A DNA stretch of 64,000 bases from Orbilia blumenaviensis (GCA_036872755.1 JAVHNS010000019.1:1-64000), one strand, 5' to 3'; counted from the stretch's first letter, positions 38,601 to 52,162 are shown. Notes: generated from the letters alone by a model not told the origin. Made by a program: numbers and translations.

Positions 38601-41600
38601 GACGTCTCGGGTGGCGGTACGGGCGATGATAGCCTGCCTTCTAGTGCTAATGCAAAGGACAGTGACCAAATCCTATCATTTGAAGATGACGAGGATTCCC
38701 TGGATACCGAAAGTACCCAACACCAGTCGTTTACCTACCCCACGGGCTATTTTTTCCAGAACACGAAGCATGAGGTATATGCACTTATCCATGGCTTAAG
38801 GCGTCGGATTGGCGATACGCTCCATCGAGTCCACAAATTTCTTCTCAAAGCACAGCAAGACGATATAGCATGCTTCAATGCTCTATACACGGTATGTATT
38901 CTCCAAGCAATATCTAAATGGCAATGGTTCTAACAACAAGGGGAAGGCGTATCGTTCTTGGTTCGTAGACGTTGGGATCGAAAGGTCTGCTCAAGTTGTC
39001 GAGCGGATACTTCGACTCTTCGAATCCGACATCCATTTATTCAAAATAAGTGGTCTCCGGAAAGTTTACCCACGGCCGTTGCTGTTGCGGCGTGCCAACT
39101 TATATCACTTGCAACGGCTGAGAAGCAACGCAGGGCCGCGGAAACGTACCCCTCTGGATGAACGTCTTCTGCTTGATCTTGCCGAATCAGCGGTATCCTC
39201 GTATACCGAGATCCGCAGGCATGCCCAAAGTGCTGCGGAATCGGCATGTAAGGTCATCATCGGGGCGCGGCCCCTTGTGATACCGAAATTGATTGACGCA
39301 TTTGAGGATGCTATAAAAACGAATAATCATGGGAGAATGAAAGGCGCGATGTACTCCTTGCTCTTAGGCAGTCTCAGTAAAACGATTGGTAGGGATTGGA
39401 GGTTTGCTCCCAGGGTCATCAAAGCATTCATCGCTGCTTCCGCGGCTGATAAGCTGTCCGTTCAAAAGCTCGCCATGGGCGCAACATTTCAAGTTATAGA
39501 TTATGGACGGCCCCTCGAGCAAATGGTGCTTTTGGACGAGCAGGTAATTGAGGCGGTTGCTCCCTCTGAAGATGTCAGAGATCTCATCAGTCACCGGAAG
39601 CAAAAAGTTGTTACCAGGTCTAAAGAAATCGAGGGAAGAAAGGCAGAACTGGTCACTGAATTAGCCGACCTCGCGAAAGGCTCTCATTGGAAAATCGCGA
39701 ACCGCACTGTTACAGTTATTCTTGGGATGGGGATGCGATTCGATACGCTTGCTAGTGGACCAATGGTTGACCTCATGACAAGTGGATCGGTAGATACTCA
39801 CCCTATGCTCCGAGGGCTTTATTGCAGTGGGCTTATTGCCGTATGTGAATCCCCCGTAATTTGTCTGTCGGATGCTAACAAGCTTCTGGTAGCTATTTTG
39901 TTTAATTGACCTGAGAGCTGCCTGCGCACATAAATACCAGAATTTCTTACTCGACAATTATCATTTCCCTTCACAGAGGGAGATAATTGTCGACAAGACT
40001 AACCATAGGTGGACTCAGGAGTTTCTGTCAGGCTTTTCCCAGGAGGCAGCGCCATTTTACATTGATTTTGATCACATAGGGTGGTTGGCTTGGGGTCAGA
40101 AGATGACAGTGTTCGACGCCAACCCAACTCAAAAGCGTGAATGGGATAGTGTAGAAATGGCGGTCCGGAGTAACATTGGGCGGCTCATAAATCGAGGTTG
40201 GTTCAATACTCTTTGTGAGTATATGAAGCAAGAACCTAGGGAAGGGATCGCAGATAGGTTTCGAATGGCTAGCCCAATACTGCTCCAGTTTATTTTTGAG
40301 CTCGTTCGTGAAGGAACAACGATTCTCACATTCCAAGATATCTGTGCAGAAGTCCTTGAACTATTTGGAGATGGGAGCGATAAAAACCAACACAGAGCAA
40401 CAGCGGAAATATTTGGCGCGCTCCTCAATTCAACTCGAGAATGCTCTGAGGATGAAAAAAAACAAACCTGGGATCTCATACTACCTGTGATAACAAAGAT
40501 ATTTGATGACGGCCTCAACCCTGACAATCTCTCTTACTGGGTAGCCTTTATCCACGCCTCACTAGTAAGCTACATCGCCTCAAACCCCTTTCCCCAATCT
40601 GTGCTGGTCTAAAAATCTCTACAGCAAGGCAAAGATTTGCGCCGTTCTTGGCCAATCGTCCAGTATCTCGCAGGGTTTCGTCTAGATCTCAGCTCCAATG
40701 CTGCATTCAAGGAAAGCTCTAAAATTCAATTACTTCAGCAATGCATCAACGATGCAGGCTGGCATTTCAGACTGCACCAGCCCATATGGGACGATTTTAT
40801 GCAACATCTTGATCATCCCTACAAAGGGGTTAGAGAGGCTATTGGGCAAACGTTAGCGTGCATAAGCCGAACCCGATATCATGAATCTTTCTTTAGTGTG
40901 GAAGAGTTTCTGCGGGCGCAAAGGGACTACTCGTCTGTTGGGACGCCTCCATACCATTCAGATAACAAATTGGTGGATATATTTCCAGGGATTTTAAACC
41001 AGCTTTCGGAATGGAGGGGTGCAACAGGCCAGCAAAATATATCATCCTACACCTCCGCCAGCAAAACAGTACTCCTCTGGCTTGAAAGTACCCTTTCATC
41101 TCATGAATGCACCCAGCTTGCGCCGTTATTTTCGCGCGCATTCATCAATGAAGTCCTGCACATGATTGATGTCAGGGAGGACCCGGAGCTGATATCCCTT
41201 GCTTACAATGTCTTCCGGCATCTACCAGATATCCCGCACCCTATTGGACAAGACGATACCTTTATTGACGGTTTAATACAAACTGGATCCAACGCCGGCT
41301 CATGGCACCAACGCCTACGCGTCCTTTTGAACATAGGCGTCGTTTATTTCCGTCGGTTGTTCCTCGTATCTCCTGAACAGAGGCGGTCCTTGTTTAGCTG
41401 TGTATCCAGTATGCTTGGAGATTCGCAGCTCGAGGTTCGGATAGGCGCTGCTGCGACTCTTTCAGGAATGATCAGGTGCTCATCAGCTCCGTTCAGGGAT
41501 CGCATAGTTCCACTCCTAAAGAAACGTTTCGTAAACTTACTCCTGAAAAATCCACTTACAAGGGAGACTTTATCACAAGCAGGAAGCTCGCAACAGAAGT

Positions 41601-41961
41601 CAACAATCAACCGACATGCAGCAGTGCTTGGTCTTAACGCGCTAGTCCAGGCTTTCCCATATGTTTCACCACCCCCGCTGTGGTTGCCCGAAATTCTTAC
41701 TATACTTGCTTTGAGAGCCGCATCTGACCCTGGGATGGTTGGGGAGAGCGTCAAAGCTTGTCTTAGTGACTTCAAAAAGACCCGCCAGGACACTTGGCAC
41801 ATTGACGTCAAGGTCAGTCGTGTATTCTACTCATTAACACCAGCAAGTTTTTTACATCTTAACTCTCTCGAAAGTGGCTGACAACTTATTATGCACAGGC
41901 ATTTACCCCCGACCAGCTAGAAGATCTAGAAGGGGTTTTGTGGAAAAGCTATTTTGCGTAA
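35608..41961 (+). CDS. BLM10: Proteasome activator Blm10/PA200
   Basis: A giant HEAT-repeat protein (1941 residues) that caps the 20S proteasome core. Family sequences seen in order: N-terminal YECETDETRLRNLDEIVKRL; YLPGLFHIWALGSRSRVFD with FLDLLSRLARDSLP (about residue 270); the central FVDVGIERSAQVVERI...GLRKVYPRPLLLRR block with NAGPRKRTPLDERLLLDLAES; LIDLRAACAHKY; and the C-terminal DLEGVLWKSYFA. Exons: 35608-36044, 36158-36374, 36434-36551, 36612-38297, 38347-38891, 38941-39840, 39893-40564, 40625-41812, 41899-41961. All use GT-AG and total an exact multiple of three. The first intron contains a CTT microsatellite. The last three residues are Y-F-A, where the proteasome-docking HbYX motif would have Tyr at the second place. 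The 3' end converges on pac1, with 220 bp between stops. Confidence 0.95.
36062..36120. repeat. (CTT)n microsatellite plus T run inside blm10 intron 1
   Basis: About 16 CTT units followed by about 11 T residues, all inside the first blm10 intron (36045-36157). It forms a long polypyrimidine stretch upstream of the 3' splice site. Confidence 0.95.
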
Positions 41962-42181
41962 GGCCTGGTTTTAAACGTTTTGTCAAGTCATATTCATTTC
42001 TAGGAGGCCACGTGATCCATATATTGATTCCAATATGGTATATAGATGGGGCCAAGACTAACCTAGACAATAAAAAGCTCAAGAGGCTAATTACAAATAA
42101 CCTACGAACAACGTTTGCATCTCATCACATTATTTAAATAAGGGAAACAATGGGAATAGCATGGAATCGATACCCTCGACA

Positions 42182-44060
42182 TCATGTCGCCCAAATTTTA
42201 ACGGTGAGGTCCACACTGCCAGTTGCAACCACGCACCGAATCCCTGAAATCTCCGAATTTTCACCCTGTAATTTTGGCAGCGTACCATTCTGGCGTGGGG
42301 ATTCAATGCCGGATGCCCCGTTGGTGGCGTCAACATTCCCCTTCGGTTGGTTTGGCGCCCATTTTATACAAGTTACAAAATGTCCGTGGGCTGGTTCGAT
42401 GACTTTGACGCATCTGCCGTTTTGTGATAAATCCCAACATCTTATTGTTTTGTCGTCTGAGCAGCTAAGGAGGTACCTTCCACCGGGGTGAAATACGATT
42501 CCCCTTACCCAGTTATCGTGCCCTGTGAGACTCTTTATCAATGTTCCTCTCGAATCCCACAGATTGATAGTCTTGTCTCTTGAACCCGTTGCCAAATATT
42601 CATTAAAAGAGGTTGAAGAGGGGGGCCGTTTAACGCCAGCCAGACTTGACAAAGTCGGATATGCAGCGACTGGCGCAAAAGCAATGCATTCAATAACATG
42701 AGTGTGACCAATCAAAGATGTCTTATGGTCATTAGTTGACGTATCCCAAATGCGTGCAGTCTTAAATAAAACAAAACAATTAGCCTTGGAAGGGACAGGG
42801 GGGATGAAGCAAAGGAATCACGCTTGGTCCCTACTTGATCGTTTCCCGCACTAGCCATCCACTTTCCGTCGAGAGAAGGTTCCACGCACCGCACCCAATC
42901 GACGTGGCCTTGTATTGTTTTCACGGCGTACCCAGTAGAGACGTCCCAAACCTTTAGCGTCCTATCCCGGCTAGCACTGACTAAGAAATCGGCCCCAGAA
43001 CCACTTGGGATAAATCTAACAGAGCTCACTGAATGATCGTGGCCCTTCATAGTTCTTATGCAGTTGTATTCGTTCCCTGGATCCCATAGTTTTATGGTTA
43101 GGTCATGAGAGCAGGAGGCGAGTAATACAGCAGTCTTAGGACCACCATAGTCGAGATCCAGTACGGGCTTTGTGTGCCCCTTGAGGGTTTGTTCCAATTC
43201 GCCATGTTCCCAATCCCATACCTTGATAGTCGCATCTTCTGCAGCTGAAGCGACGACCGAAAATACAGGGTGAAATGCAACGGCGCTAATGGGGTCTCGG
43301 TGCCCGGTCAAGGTATGACGGGCAGGTGCTCTTGGTAGCCAGGATTTTGGGTCTACCTTTTTTTGCGACGAGGAGGTGGTAGCGGATAGGTCTAGTTCGC
43401 TTTGTAAGGTTTGTATACGGGATTCGAGATCCATGATCTATAAAGCCATCAACTAATGTTTCAGCAACTCGATCACGATAGTCAGCAGCTGAATGGTGTA
43501 TGTCACACTGTGGTTATCTTGCATTTCTTTATCCAGTTCTATTCTGCTGTGGTGGAGTGCTGAATATGAGATAAAATGTGACGAAGGGGCTGACGGCAGA
43601 ACAACGGGATCCACTGACAGCATCCCCGAATTTCGAAAGAATTGGAATTTGAACCAGGGAACCGTACCTTTTTCTGGAGGCGAACAACGCTCGTCCATTT
43701 CTTTTCTAGTAGGCCTTCGTACTTTTTGCACACATCGTCTGAGAGAAGTTCATTCTCACCATCGACCTCTTCTCGGAATATTTGGACCGATTTAAGATGA
43801 CCGGACTGTTGAAGATATGCAACGATACTCTTGTTTCTAAATATCAGAGGAACGAGACACGAAGTGGGTGAGGGGGGGGGGACACCTGATTAGCTACCAG
43901 CTTGCAAATGACGAGGGAAGATACATGTATTATTGGCAAGGGGATCGTAGACTTCAATAGATCTGGACTTCAGCAGCCGGGGAAGGGAAGGAGAGGGGGA
44001 AGAGAAGCCGGACACGTACAGTTCGTCCCTCTGACGATCGGTCAAGGCAGAGCCCGCCAT
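42182..44060 (-). CDS. pac1: Nuclear distribution protein Pac1/NudF (LIS1 homologue)
   Basis: Regulator of cytoplasmic dynein needed for nuclear migration; acts at microtubule plus ends with NudE. The 463-residue product starts [22 protein letters not shown], a LisH dimerisation motif (about residues 7-40). A coiled-coil follows ([28 protein letters not shown], to about 85), then seven WD40 repeats ([74 protein letters not shown], and the last ending [10 protein letters not shown]). Exons from the right: 44060-44020, 43836-43668, 43437-42835, 42760-42182. The small first exon and 183-nt first intron were found by frame continuity into the LisH motif. The length agrees with fungal Pac1 proteins. 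Confidence 0.95.
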
Positions 44061-45056
44061 GACGGGCCGGAGGTAGGTACTGGCCGTCCTCGGTTCTGAT
44101 GATTTTAGGTTCCGTAGCTACGATTCTCTAACTGGGGTAAAAGGTGAGATGTTGTATGATTGTCTGTGCGGAAGTGCCATGTTAGCTGGTGAGCTTCGAG
44201 GTCTTATCTTTAGCGGTTTCGAATCACCTGCCATATAAGTGACTTTGATGATCTCAGTGAGGACTGGGTACGGGGCCTGTGATGTCTGGATCGAGGCTGG
44301 GTTAAATCCAAGGTGGAAACGGGCGAAACAGGGATATGGCGGCACCGAAGATTGGCAGCGCGTCAACCGGCGTGTATATATCTTGCTTCGGTGGGAGGGG
44401 TTGTGGTGTTGTGAAGTGAAGGGGGAAAAAGATCCTAAGAGGATGATGGTTGTTTTACGGTACCGTTGGGGCCAGCAAACCGCACCCGCCTAACGTAGTT
44501 ACTTCCTACCTACCTAGGTACCTACCTACCTAGCTAGCCTACCTATATAAAACCTGCCTGCCTGCCTGCCTGCCTCCCTACATACTACCTCCATACCTCC
44601 CTACATACCTGGTACCTATGTACCTACCTAGGTAGATAGTATACAATACAAGCTTGGGTATAAGTATATTGATTAGGTAATTAGTACTATGAATAAGGGG
44701 AGTGCTGTGTGTCCATGTCCATGTCCATGTCCACTTCCACTTCCACTTCCACTTCCACTTCTATGCCTGTGTCTATGTCTATGATTACTATATTACATTT
44801 ATCGCTATACTAACTCGCGCATTCGATTGCCAGCATCACCACCGGCACTATACATACTATTATTTTCATTACTGTTAGCAGATAATTTGTTACTGATTCC
44901 GCCCGTATATATAAAGTCAGTAGTGCTCAAGTAAGCGATTAAGTGTACCAACTTGAGCTTCTTGGGTAAGAAGCCGAGTCCTCCAGTAAGCGGATTTGAA
45001 TACCTAGGTAATACCTAGGTGCTAGGTGAGTGATGTAAGTAGACTCTGCGATTTCT
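44061..45056. promoter_or_regulatory. pac1 upstream region with repeat clusters
   Basis: About 1 kb between the pac1 start and the 3' end of the Uds1 gene. It contains TACC/CCTAGGTA repeats (about 44500-44640), a CCTG tetramer run (about 44550-44575) and hexamer runs of CCATGT and CCACTT (about 44710-44765). The sequence after about 44640 becomes AT-rich. No gene is supported here. Confidence 0.6.
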
Positions 45057-48012
45057 TCACAGTCCCGGCTTCGAATCACTACCGTCGTTCTGATCCCTTC
45101 GGACCTGCCGTAGTTCAATTTCGAGTCTCCGCCTTGCCTCCTGCTCTCCCTACAACATAACAAGAGCAAATATAATCAGCACCCAAACAATCCCCCAGAA
45201 ATTGGACTACGTCGAGTGCCCTGGCTGTAACTTACCCGCAATGCCCTGTTGTGCTCCGTCTTCATATCCCTTATCATTCTTTTGAACTCAGCCCTCAAAA
45301 CCGACATTGTCATGTTTTCCCCAGAGGAAGGGGCCGGCATAGCCAAACCATTCCCAGATGCTGCCGTTGACTTTATCGAGTGGCCGTTCCCTAACCATCG
45401 GATCCTCTCATCCGCCAGGCTGCGTTCCACCGAATCCAATTTATCCTGCAAGGCATCCACCTGGGTTTCCAATCGCGATTTATCTGCCTCAAAATCAACG
45501 GAAGCCTTCATGAGAACCTCATACTCAGCAAGGATTTCGTTTAACTCTCTCTGCAGCCTGTCGCACTTCTCTTGCAAGGCCTGGGATCCTTCTTTGCTTC
45601 TCCCTCCTCGCAGTACCCCAGACTCGGATATTTTATCCTGGAGAGCGAGGTTGGTTTTTAGTAACTCTTCATTTTGCCTTGAGAGGTTCTCCAGTTCCAC
45701 GACAAGGTTTGCATCCATGGCAGGTTGTGATCTCCCTTGCTCAACTTGCATTTTTGCGACGGCTTGTTGCTTTGCCTCATTTATTTGCCTTTGTGAATCC
45801 GCCTTCAAGGCTTGGAGGTTATCCGCTAAAGTTGCTAACTCTTTTAGCAGACTTTGGACTTCATTCTCTAGTCTTGAGGTGTTTGTTTGGCTTTCTAGGA
45901 GACGCGATCTAAGCTCTTCGACATTCGATGCTTGCTCTACTGCCTGGGCATCTCTGTCTCGAAGCTGCTCTTGGAGACTTGATACCGTTTCGTCGAGAAT
46001 CTTCATGCTATCCATCTGCTTATAGTACATCGCTTCGGATTCACCCTTTGATATGGTTATCTCTGCTATGGTTTGTTCGAGAGCCCCCACACGTGCGTCA
46101 CGGGCACGGAGGGTTTCGGTCAGTTTATCTTGATCGAGAAGTGACTTTTTTTCGATATCGGCTTTCGCATCTTGAAGATCTTTGATTTTTCTTTCCAGGT
46201 CTCTGGTCCTCTGATCCCCAATATCCGCCGTAGCTAGACTATCCTCCAGTGCCATGGTTTTCTTTGCTACTTCTTCTTGTAGGATACGAATCTCTTTTTC
46301 AAAACTCTCTTGCATAGATGTTCGAGCATTTTTAGCATCTCTTTCGAAATCTGACTTCTGAGAGCTCAACATGAGCTGGAGCTCTTCAATTTGACGATTG
46401 TAATCTTGATCTTTTGTATCCAATTCTCCCCGAAGTCTCACAGCTTCTTGTTTAAGCTGCAGGGTGTTTGCGTCTTGCTTAGTTGAAATCTGTGACAGCT
46501 CGTTCAACGTGTTTGACAGGGAATTCGTAAGCCCGAGGATTTGTTGCTCGTGATCCGTTTTGACAACTTCGTTTCTTTGAATTTCCATCTGGTTCTGTTG
46601 AGACTTTTCGAGCAGTTGAAGCTGTAGCTCCCGGTTATCCGCAGCCCAGCGTAAAGATGTATTTGTCAATGATGATATCCTCTCGATAAGTTGTTCGACA
46701 CCCCCCCCGAGGCTTTCAAGCATTTTTGGTCGAGCACTATCTGGTAGGTCGGCTTCTCGCATACGATTTGTCGTAATCCCTAAATCTTGACCAAATCTCG
46801 GTTAGTGGAGACCTCGTCATACTATGAAGATTTCCTACCTTCAGTATCCTCCTCGCTCCAGTTCCGGCCAGCCTCGGCATGCTCCTGGTCTCGGATTTTT
46901 TTCTCGCAATCCAATAACACCTCCCAAACTGGCAACAATTGCTTGTCATCCGATTCGATCGTAGAAGAAATATCTTTAGTGGGTTTAGGACGGGAGATTG
47001 ATGCCTGCACCTGCTGGAGGCCCAGCTCTAGAGTAGTCACCTGTTCAAGCGTGAAGGAAGATAATCCTGTGTTTGAGTCAAAGGCCTGACCTTTACTTGC
47101 TTCTAGAGCTAAACCACTGGCAATTTCTGGATGGTCTTGGGGTGTATTTTCGATATGCGCCAAAATAGCCCTTACAATGCTATTCAGGGCGATAAATCTC
47201 TGCTCCACTGATGATTGGTCTTGCGTTTTTTGAGGCGGTGGTAAACCGGAGGATTGTAGCTGCCCTAAAGCTTCCGTATTCGCCAATGATTGTCGAGTTT
47301 GGAAACCTGTGGGGTGATCTGAATATGCAGCTGGTCCCATTGTATAGGCTGCTGGGCCATCTACAACAACCTCGGAATGAGAAATCACAGCTTCCCCAAG
47401 ATCGTTCACTGGCCTGTAAAGACTACGGTCGTCAAAGCCCTCAAGAGGTTTCACAGCAGGATATTTGACGAACTTGTTAGGCATGGATGAAGGAAGCGAA
47501 GGCGGGCGAATATTATTACTCGTGTGGTATCGCGACCTCTCGGCATGATGATATGTTGTCGCAAGGACTCGCGAGGTATGGCAGAGAAGTCGCCTTTCGA
47601 GTACCCACAGGTCCGCTTCTAATCTGCGGATGTCACTGTCGATTTCGAGGCACTTTGCGATCGAGGCATTAAGTTCAGCAGAGGCTTGTGTCATGGAATC
47701 GTGACTGGATCGACTGGTAGAGCCCCCGAAGGCACTGGTCGGCGAGGTGGTAGAACTTTCATTTTGTTTGGGAGAACGTAGGCGTGATAATGATTGAGCG
47801 GCATCTCGTACTTTGGTTTCCAGGAGAAGTTTTCGTCGAAGGGCTTCGATGCGCCCAATAAGAATAGTCTGTTCCTGTTTCAGACGATCCAACTCCTCGT
47901 GGGTCAAAAGCTCATAACCACTGGAATCGAAGACGGCGGTTTCGATTAAAAGATGTAAGGCAATCTCATCGTCAAAATCCAGGGCTGGAGCTGGAGTTTT
48001 GAGTTCGGTCAT
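45057..48012 (-). CDS. Uds1 (up-regulated during septation) domain coiled-coil protein
   Basis: A 936-residue protein. Residues about 30-150 (SGYELLTHEELDRLKQEQTILIGRIEALRRKLLLETKVRDAAQ...LEADLWVLERRLLCHTSRVL, shown here in parts) match the fungal Uds1 family, named for a septation-induced gene. After a linker come GITTNRMREAD (about 392) and some 450 residues of heptad-rich coiled coil with many Gln, Glu, Leu and Ser. The protein ends in a basic helix (EARRRLEIELRQVRR). It probably acts as a structural or scaffold protein at septa or the cytoskeleton; this role is inference from the family name and shape. Exons from the right: 48012-46839, 46779-45236, 45149-45057. The short last exon was recognised because it continues the helix and ends cleanly in TGA. 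Confidence 0.88.
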
Positions 48013-48994
48013 AGCTAAAAGCTGTAGGGTATGTATAGCAGGAACCCTCGGGTTATAGAAGTGAGTAGTAAAGATGGAATTAATGGTGGGATCTAAAGGT
48101 TTTGTATTAGAAATTAAATAGTGCCGTTCGCGTTCTCAACGTTTTGACCTCCAGGGTGCCCGCATGTATGTACATGCATCTATGCGGTATTGCGATTGTT
48201 ATATTGGCAGGGGCAGCGGTGGTGGTTGTTTTAACTAGAAAGTTGCGTGTGGGTTCGAGCTCGAGGCATTCATCATTCCCGACTCATTATTGACTAAGAT
48301 GCGGTATAAATAAGAATGCTGGAGGTATGGAACGCTATGGCCTAGGATAGTATAGTGTATTCTAAAATATATGTATGTAAGTAGGTAGGTAGGTACCTAG
48401 GTAAGTACTGAGGTAGTAAGAGGTAGTAAAGTTGAGGCTCGACAGCTGCACAGGGGCGGCGCTGTGGATATCATCCAGTTGCAGTTGCGCTGGGCTGTCC
48501 AATTTCTTGGCAGGGCTTTTTCTGACTAAACGCGTTGCTCGGGGAGCTTACATGATTAGTAGGTATCCTGGACACCAGATGTGTGCACCCAGATACCCAA
48601 GCAGCTTGGAGACTCCTGCCAGTTTAGAAAAGTCGGCAGTACTTACCTAGATACAAGTACCCACCTAGGTAGTTAGTAGTAAAATTATAGGTATTTGCTT
48701 TTTTAATATATGTTTCTTTGTGCGGCTGCGGCATTGCATTTGGCAGGTTTCTGGATGGTTCGACACCACAAACCGGTATCGAGCCTTCCTTCGGGTATAT
48801 CATACACACGTCCACAATCTACAGCCCACAATCCATAAACCATAAACCATAATCCACATCCAAATCCACAGACACAGACACACACAAACACACACACAGC
48901 TACCTTGAGGCATCTTCCATCTACCAACAGCTACCAGTCCGGGTATTGCTAGTATCGGTCCCCAAGCCTTCATAGGGAAGAACATATTTCTAAA
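48013..48994. promoter_or_regulatory. Divergent region between the Uds1 gene and aha1
   Basis: It contains GTAGGTAGGTACC words (about 48375-48420 and 48640-48672) and a CACA-rich stretch (about 48860-48898) close to the aha1 start. A 72-codon plus frame at 48432 has no support. No other gene is seen. Confidence 0.6.
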
Positions 48995-50427
48995 ATGGTG
49001 CTCCACAACCCGAACAACTGTAAGCCACCATCATCAAGAAGCCATAGTTCCCTCGCGTTTGATCCTTCTCCCGAAATGATCGAATAAATCCACATCTACT
49101 ACCTAAATACGTGCTAATTTTGAGGTCTTAATTCGGCCAGGGCATTGGGTCAACAAGGATGCATCTGCTTGGGCAAAGGATTATTTTGAGAATACCCTCA
49201 TTGGGACTGAAGCTCGTGACTCCGAATCCGGGACCTCCGTTCAAATTGACAAAGTGCTAAGTGTTGATGGTGATGTGGACGTGAGCCAAAGAAAGGGCAA
49301 AGTTATCACTTTGTTTGATGTCAAACTTCAACTGGAATATAGTGGTATGCTGGCCCACGAGACCGAAAGAAGGGAGGAGGGCGGAACACAACTAACGTCA
49401 CCAAAGGTAAAACTGGGGCCGGCGAGGAGGTCTCAGGAACCATAACTGTGCCTGAAGTGGCGCACGACACCGAAAAAAACGAATATGTTGTAGGTCTCGC
49501 CCTTGATATTACCGCCTGGCCAGTAGCTTATAGGATTAAGTTTGAAATCTCCAATTACTCCGACACGGCAGAGAAGCAAGCGGTGAGAGAACTCGTGCGG
49601 TCTCACCTCACACCACAGCTACGCGAAAAGCTATATGGCTTTGCTGGGGCTCTCATGGAACAGCACGGGAAGGATATCCAGCATACCAAGGAGAACGACC
49701 CTAAATACAGATCATCGAGCTCCGAGATGGCATCTTCATCTTCATCAGCTGCCCCGCTAGGCGGGTCGGACAAAGCCTCAAGCTTGCAGGCATCGCAAAG
49801 TAATACCCGGGAAGCTGTCGTGAACACCACAGAAATCGTGGACTCCTTCGAGTTTCAGACAACTGCCGATGAGCTCTACCAAACTTTCGTAGACCCGCAA
49901 CGTGTTTCCGCGTTTACTCGTAGCCACCTTGAAACCTTTGAGCCAGTGGAGGGGGGCCGGTTCAAGCTCTTTGGGGGCAATGTTACTGGTGAATTCTTGA
50001 AGTTGGCGCCTGAAGAAAAGACGGTCACACAAAAATGGCGATTGCTCAACTGGCCAGAAGGTGAATGCGGTTACAAATTGAATTATCGGAGCGTATTGCT
50101 AACAGCGGCCGCGTGGTGCATCCCGGACAGGTCATTATTCGGTCATGACGATGGTATTCGATCAAGGGTATGATGCAACTGTTCTGAGGTTGAGCTGGAA
50201 GGGTGTGCCTATTGGGCAGGAAGAAATGGCGAAGAAAAACTTTGCTGAATACTACGTGAGAAGTATCAAATTGACGTTTGGGTGAGCTACTGGATCGCCC
50301 CCACCCCCCTGTTCTTCCGAGTCGCGCATCGCGCCCGGTTATTATATATGTAATTTTATTGTATTGTTGTGCATTGGGTGCTAACATTTGGTGCGACGCT
50401 GAAATCAGATTCGGTGCGATTCTTTAG
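48995..50427 (+). CDS. AHA1: Hsp90 co-chaperone Aha1 (activator of Hsp90 ATPase)
   Basis: A cytosolic co-chaperone that stimulates the Hsp90 ATPase. The 350-residue product has the N-terminal domain beginning MVLHNPNNWHWVNKDASAW (the NWHWVNK signature), with GKVITLFDVKLQLEYSG and GTITVPEVAHD (about residues 75-115). A Ser-rich linker follows (about 195-215), then the C-terminal SRPBCC/AHSA1 domain (EIVDSFEFQTTADELYQTFVD, LKLAPEEKTVTQKWRL, WPEGHYS, and the terminal FGFGAIL). Exons: 48995-49019, 49141-49344, 49407-50060, 50131-50281, 50409-50427. The 25-nt first exon and 19-nt last exon were found from frame phase, and from the conserved NNWHW junction and terminal residues. Two introns have clear CTAAC branch motifs. 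Confidence 0.94.
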
Positions 50428-52162
50428 CTGAGCGTGTGCTTTGCTTCATGCATGCTTCTAGAATACTGCGTACCTGCTACCCAGGGTAAGTACTTGGGTG
50501 CTTACTTGTAAGCATACGCCTGGTTGGGGAGTGTGACATATGTACATGTACATACCTAAGTAAGTACCCAACGAAGTACCCAACGAAGTACTTGCTTGGT
50601 GCCTGGTATGAATCAAATTGCCCTTATTCGAATAGTACTCTCTTACTTGCTTGCTTGCGATATCACTGAATTAAAGCGCTTCTGATCCGACTTGGTATAC
50701 TAGCATACAGCACATGTGCCTACTTGCTAAAGAAAAACGGGGTATGTACTTACTAACCATACCCTCATGATTCACGACATGCGTGTAGCCTATTTTTCTT
50801 CATTTATACCATCCTATTCTATTCTATTCTATTCTATTATATTATGCTTTCGAGGCATCAAATTAGCAGCGTGAAGAGTCGCTGTGTCAAGAAACGCCCT
50901 CTAATTTTAGAAAAAATGGTATAGTAAAATGGCTGGCGCCTGTCCGAGTCCAGTATGTGCACTCGCACTCGCACCCGCACTTGCATTCGCCCATATTCAT
51001 TACATCGGAACTAGAACCAAATAAACATTACCATCCATACCACCGCCGAGGAGGGCGCCAACAGCAGGACGTATGGACCTGGCTGGTCAGAGTGCAGGAG
51101 GAAAAAAAAAAGGCGCGAGCTGGGGCTGGCGAGGGTTGATTGGTCGAGAGGAAATCAACCGAGCTGGCCAACGAAACCAGCCAGCCAATCATCAGGCTCC
51201 ATCCGTTTAGCCTCCTCCGTTCCCTAGGCCATTTTGAACAAGGCCAAAATTAATGTCGAGTCGTCACACCAGTCAATTTCCACTTGCCGCCTCGCCCTTC
51301 GAGCACGAATGAATGCATTGGTGGCAGGCCCTGGTCTCCTCTGGCCCCACTAGCTGATTCGGTAGGTCTATGGACATGGATGGGCGGATGGACGCATTCC
51401 AACCTGCTACCTGCCAACAAACAAGGGCTCCGAACAACTGGCAGTGGTATCTCCACTGCATAAGAGACCTCTGGTGCCCACTCGTCACTGGCACCAGTCT
51501 TCCGGGTGACACGTCTCTAGAGATCCATTCTGCATCGTTTTTTTTTTCTTTATTTTTTTTTATTTTTTTATTATTCCTTCTCTTTCCTTTCTTCGAACCG
51601 TTGACGGGCCTTTGATTCTCGCCCTTACTTTACTACCTGGGAGAGTTCCGTTCCAAGCATTAAGGTCTTGACGAACTTGTTATTTGATTTTTTTGATATA
51701 TACCATCTTATATATATTTTTTGAGAGTACAATCCTATTGATTCACAACATCCTCTTCGATCTATATACCGCTCTACCTCTCTGCCTCTGCCTCTGCATC
51801 TTTCTCTCTATATATACGCATAAATATCTTCTTACCGATACCCGAGCCTATAATATCTACAAGCTAGCTGGCTATCATCTGTTACTGTCTGTCGAAGTTG
51901 ACCTTCTACACGTTCATTCTTCCTTCCTTCTTCCTCTTTCTCAATTTTATTCTTTCACTATCTACTCTACTACCTTCCCTTCCCTTTCTTTTCTTTCTTC
52001 TCTATCTTCCCGGTCGAGGATTTTGAACAACTGCTACATATCTACTTTAGGTACCTACCTAAGTACTCATTTATATCGATCCACTGGTTGGTTGGCTGCG
52101 CAAACAATAATTACAAACAAAAAACACCACTTACCTACAAATTACCTATACATCGTCAAAAA
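50428..52162. promoter_or_regulatory. Long intergenic region and pyrimidine-rich leader of the cyclin gene
   Basis: 1.7 kb between aha1 and the cyclin start. It holds AAGTACC/TACTTG words (about 50480-50600), an ATTCT pentamer run (about 50810-50840), a CGCACT run (about 50960-50990), T-rich tracts (51538-51600) and a C/T-rich leader (about 51770-52010) typical of highly regulated fungal genes. The leader contains upstream ATGs, including a 178-codon frame (51684-52220) that overlaps the cyclin start out of frame. Confidence 0.6.

Noticed and set aside
45249..46025. 258-codon plus-strand frame within the Uds1 gene
   Set aside because: Ser/Leu/Phe-rich mirror of a coiled-coil coding strand; the minus frame has domain support.
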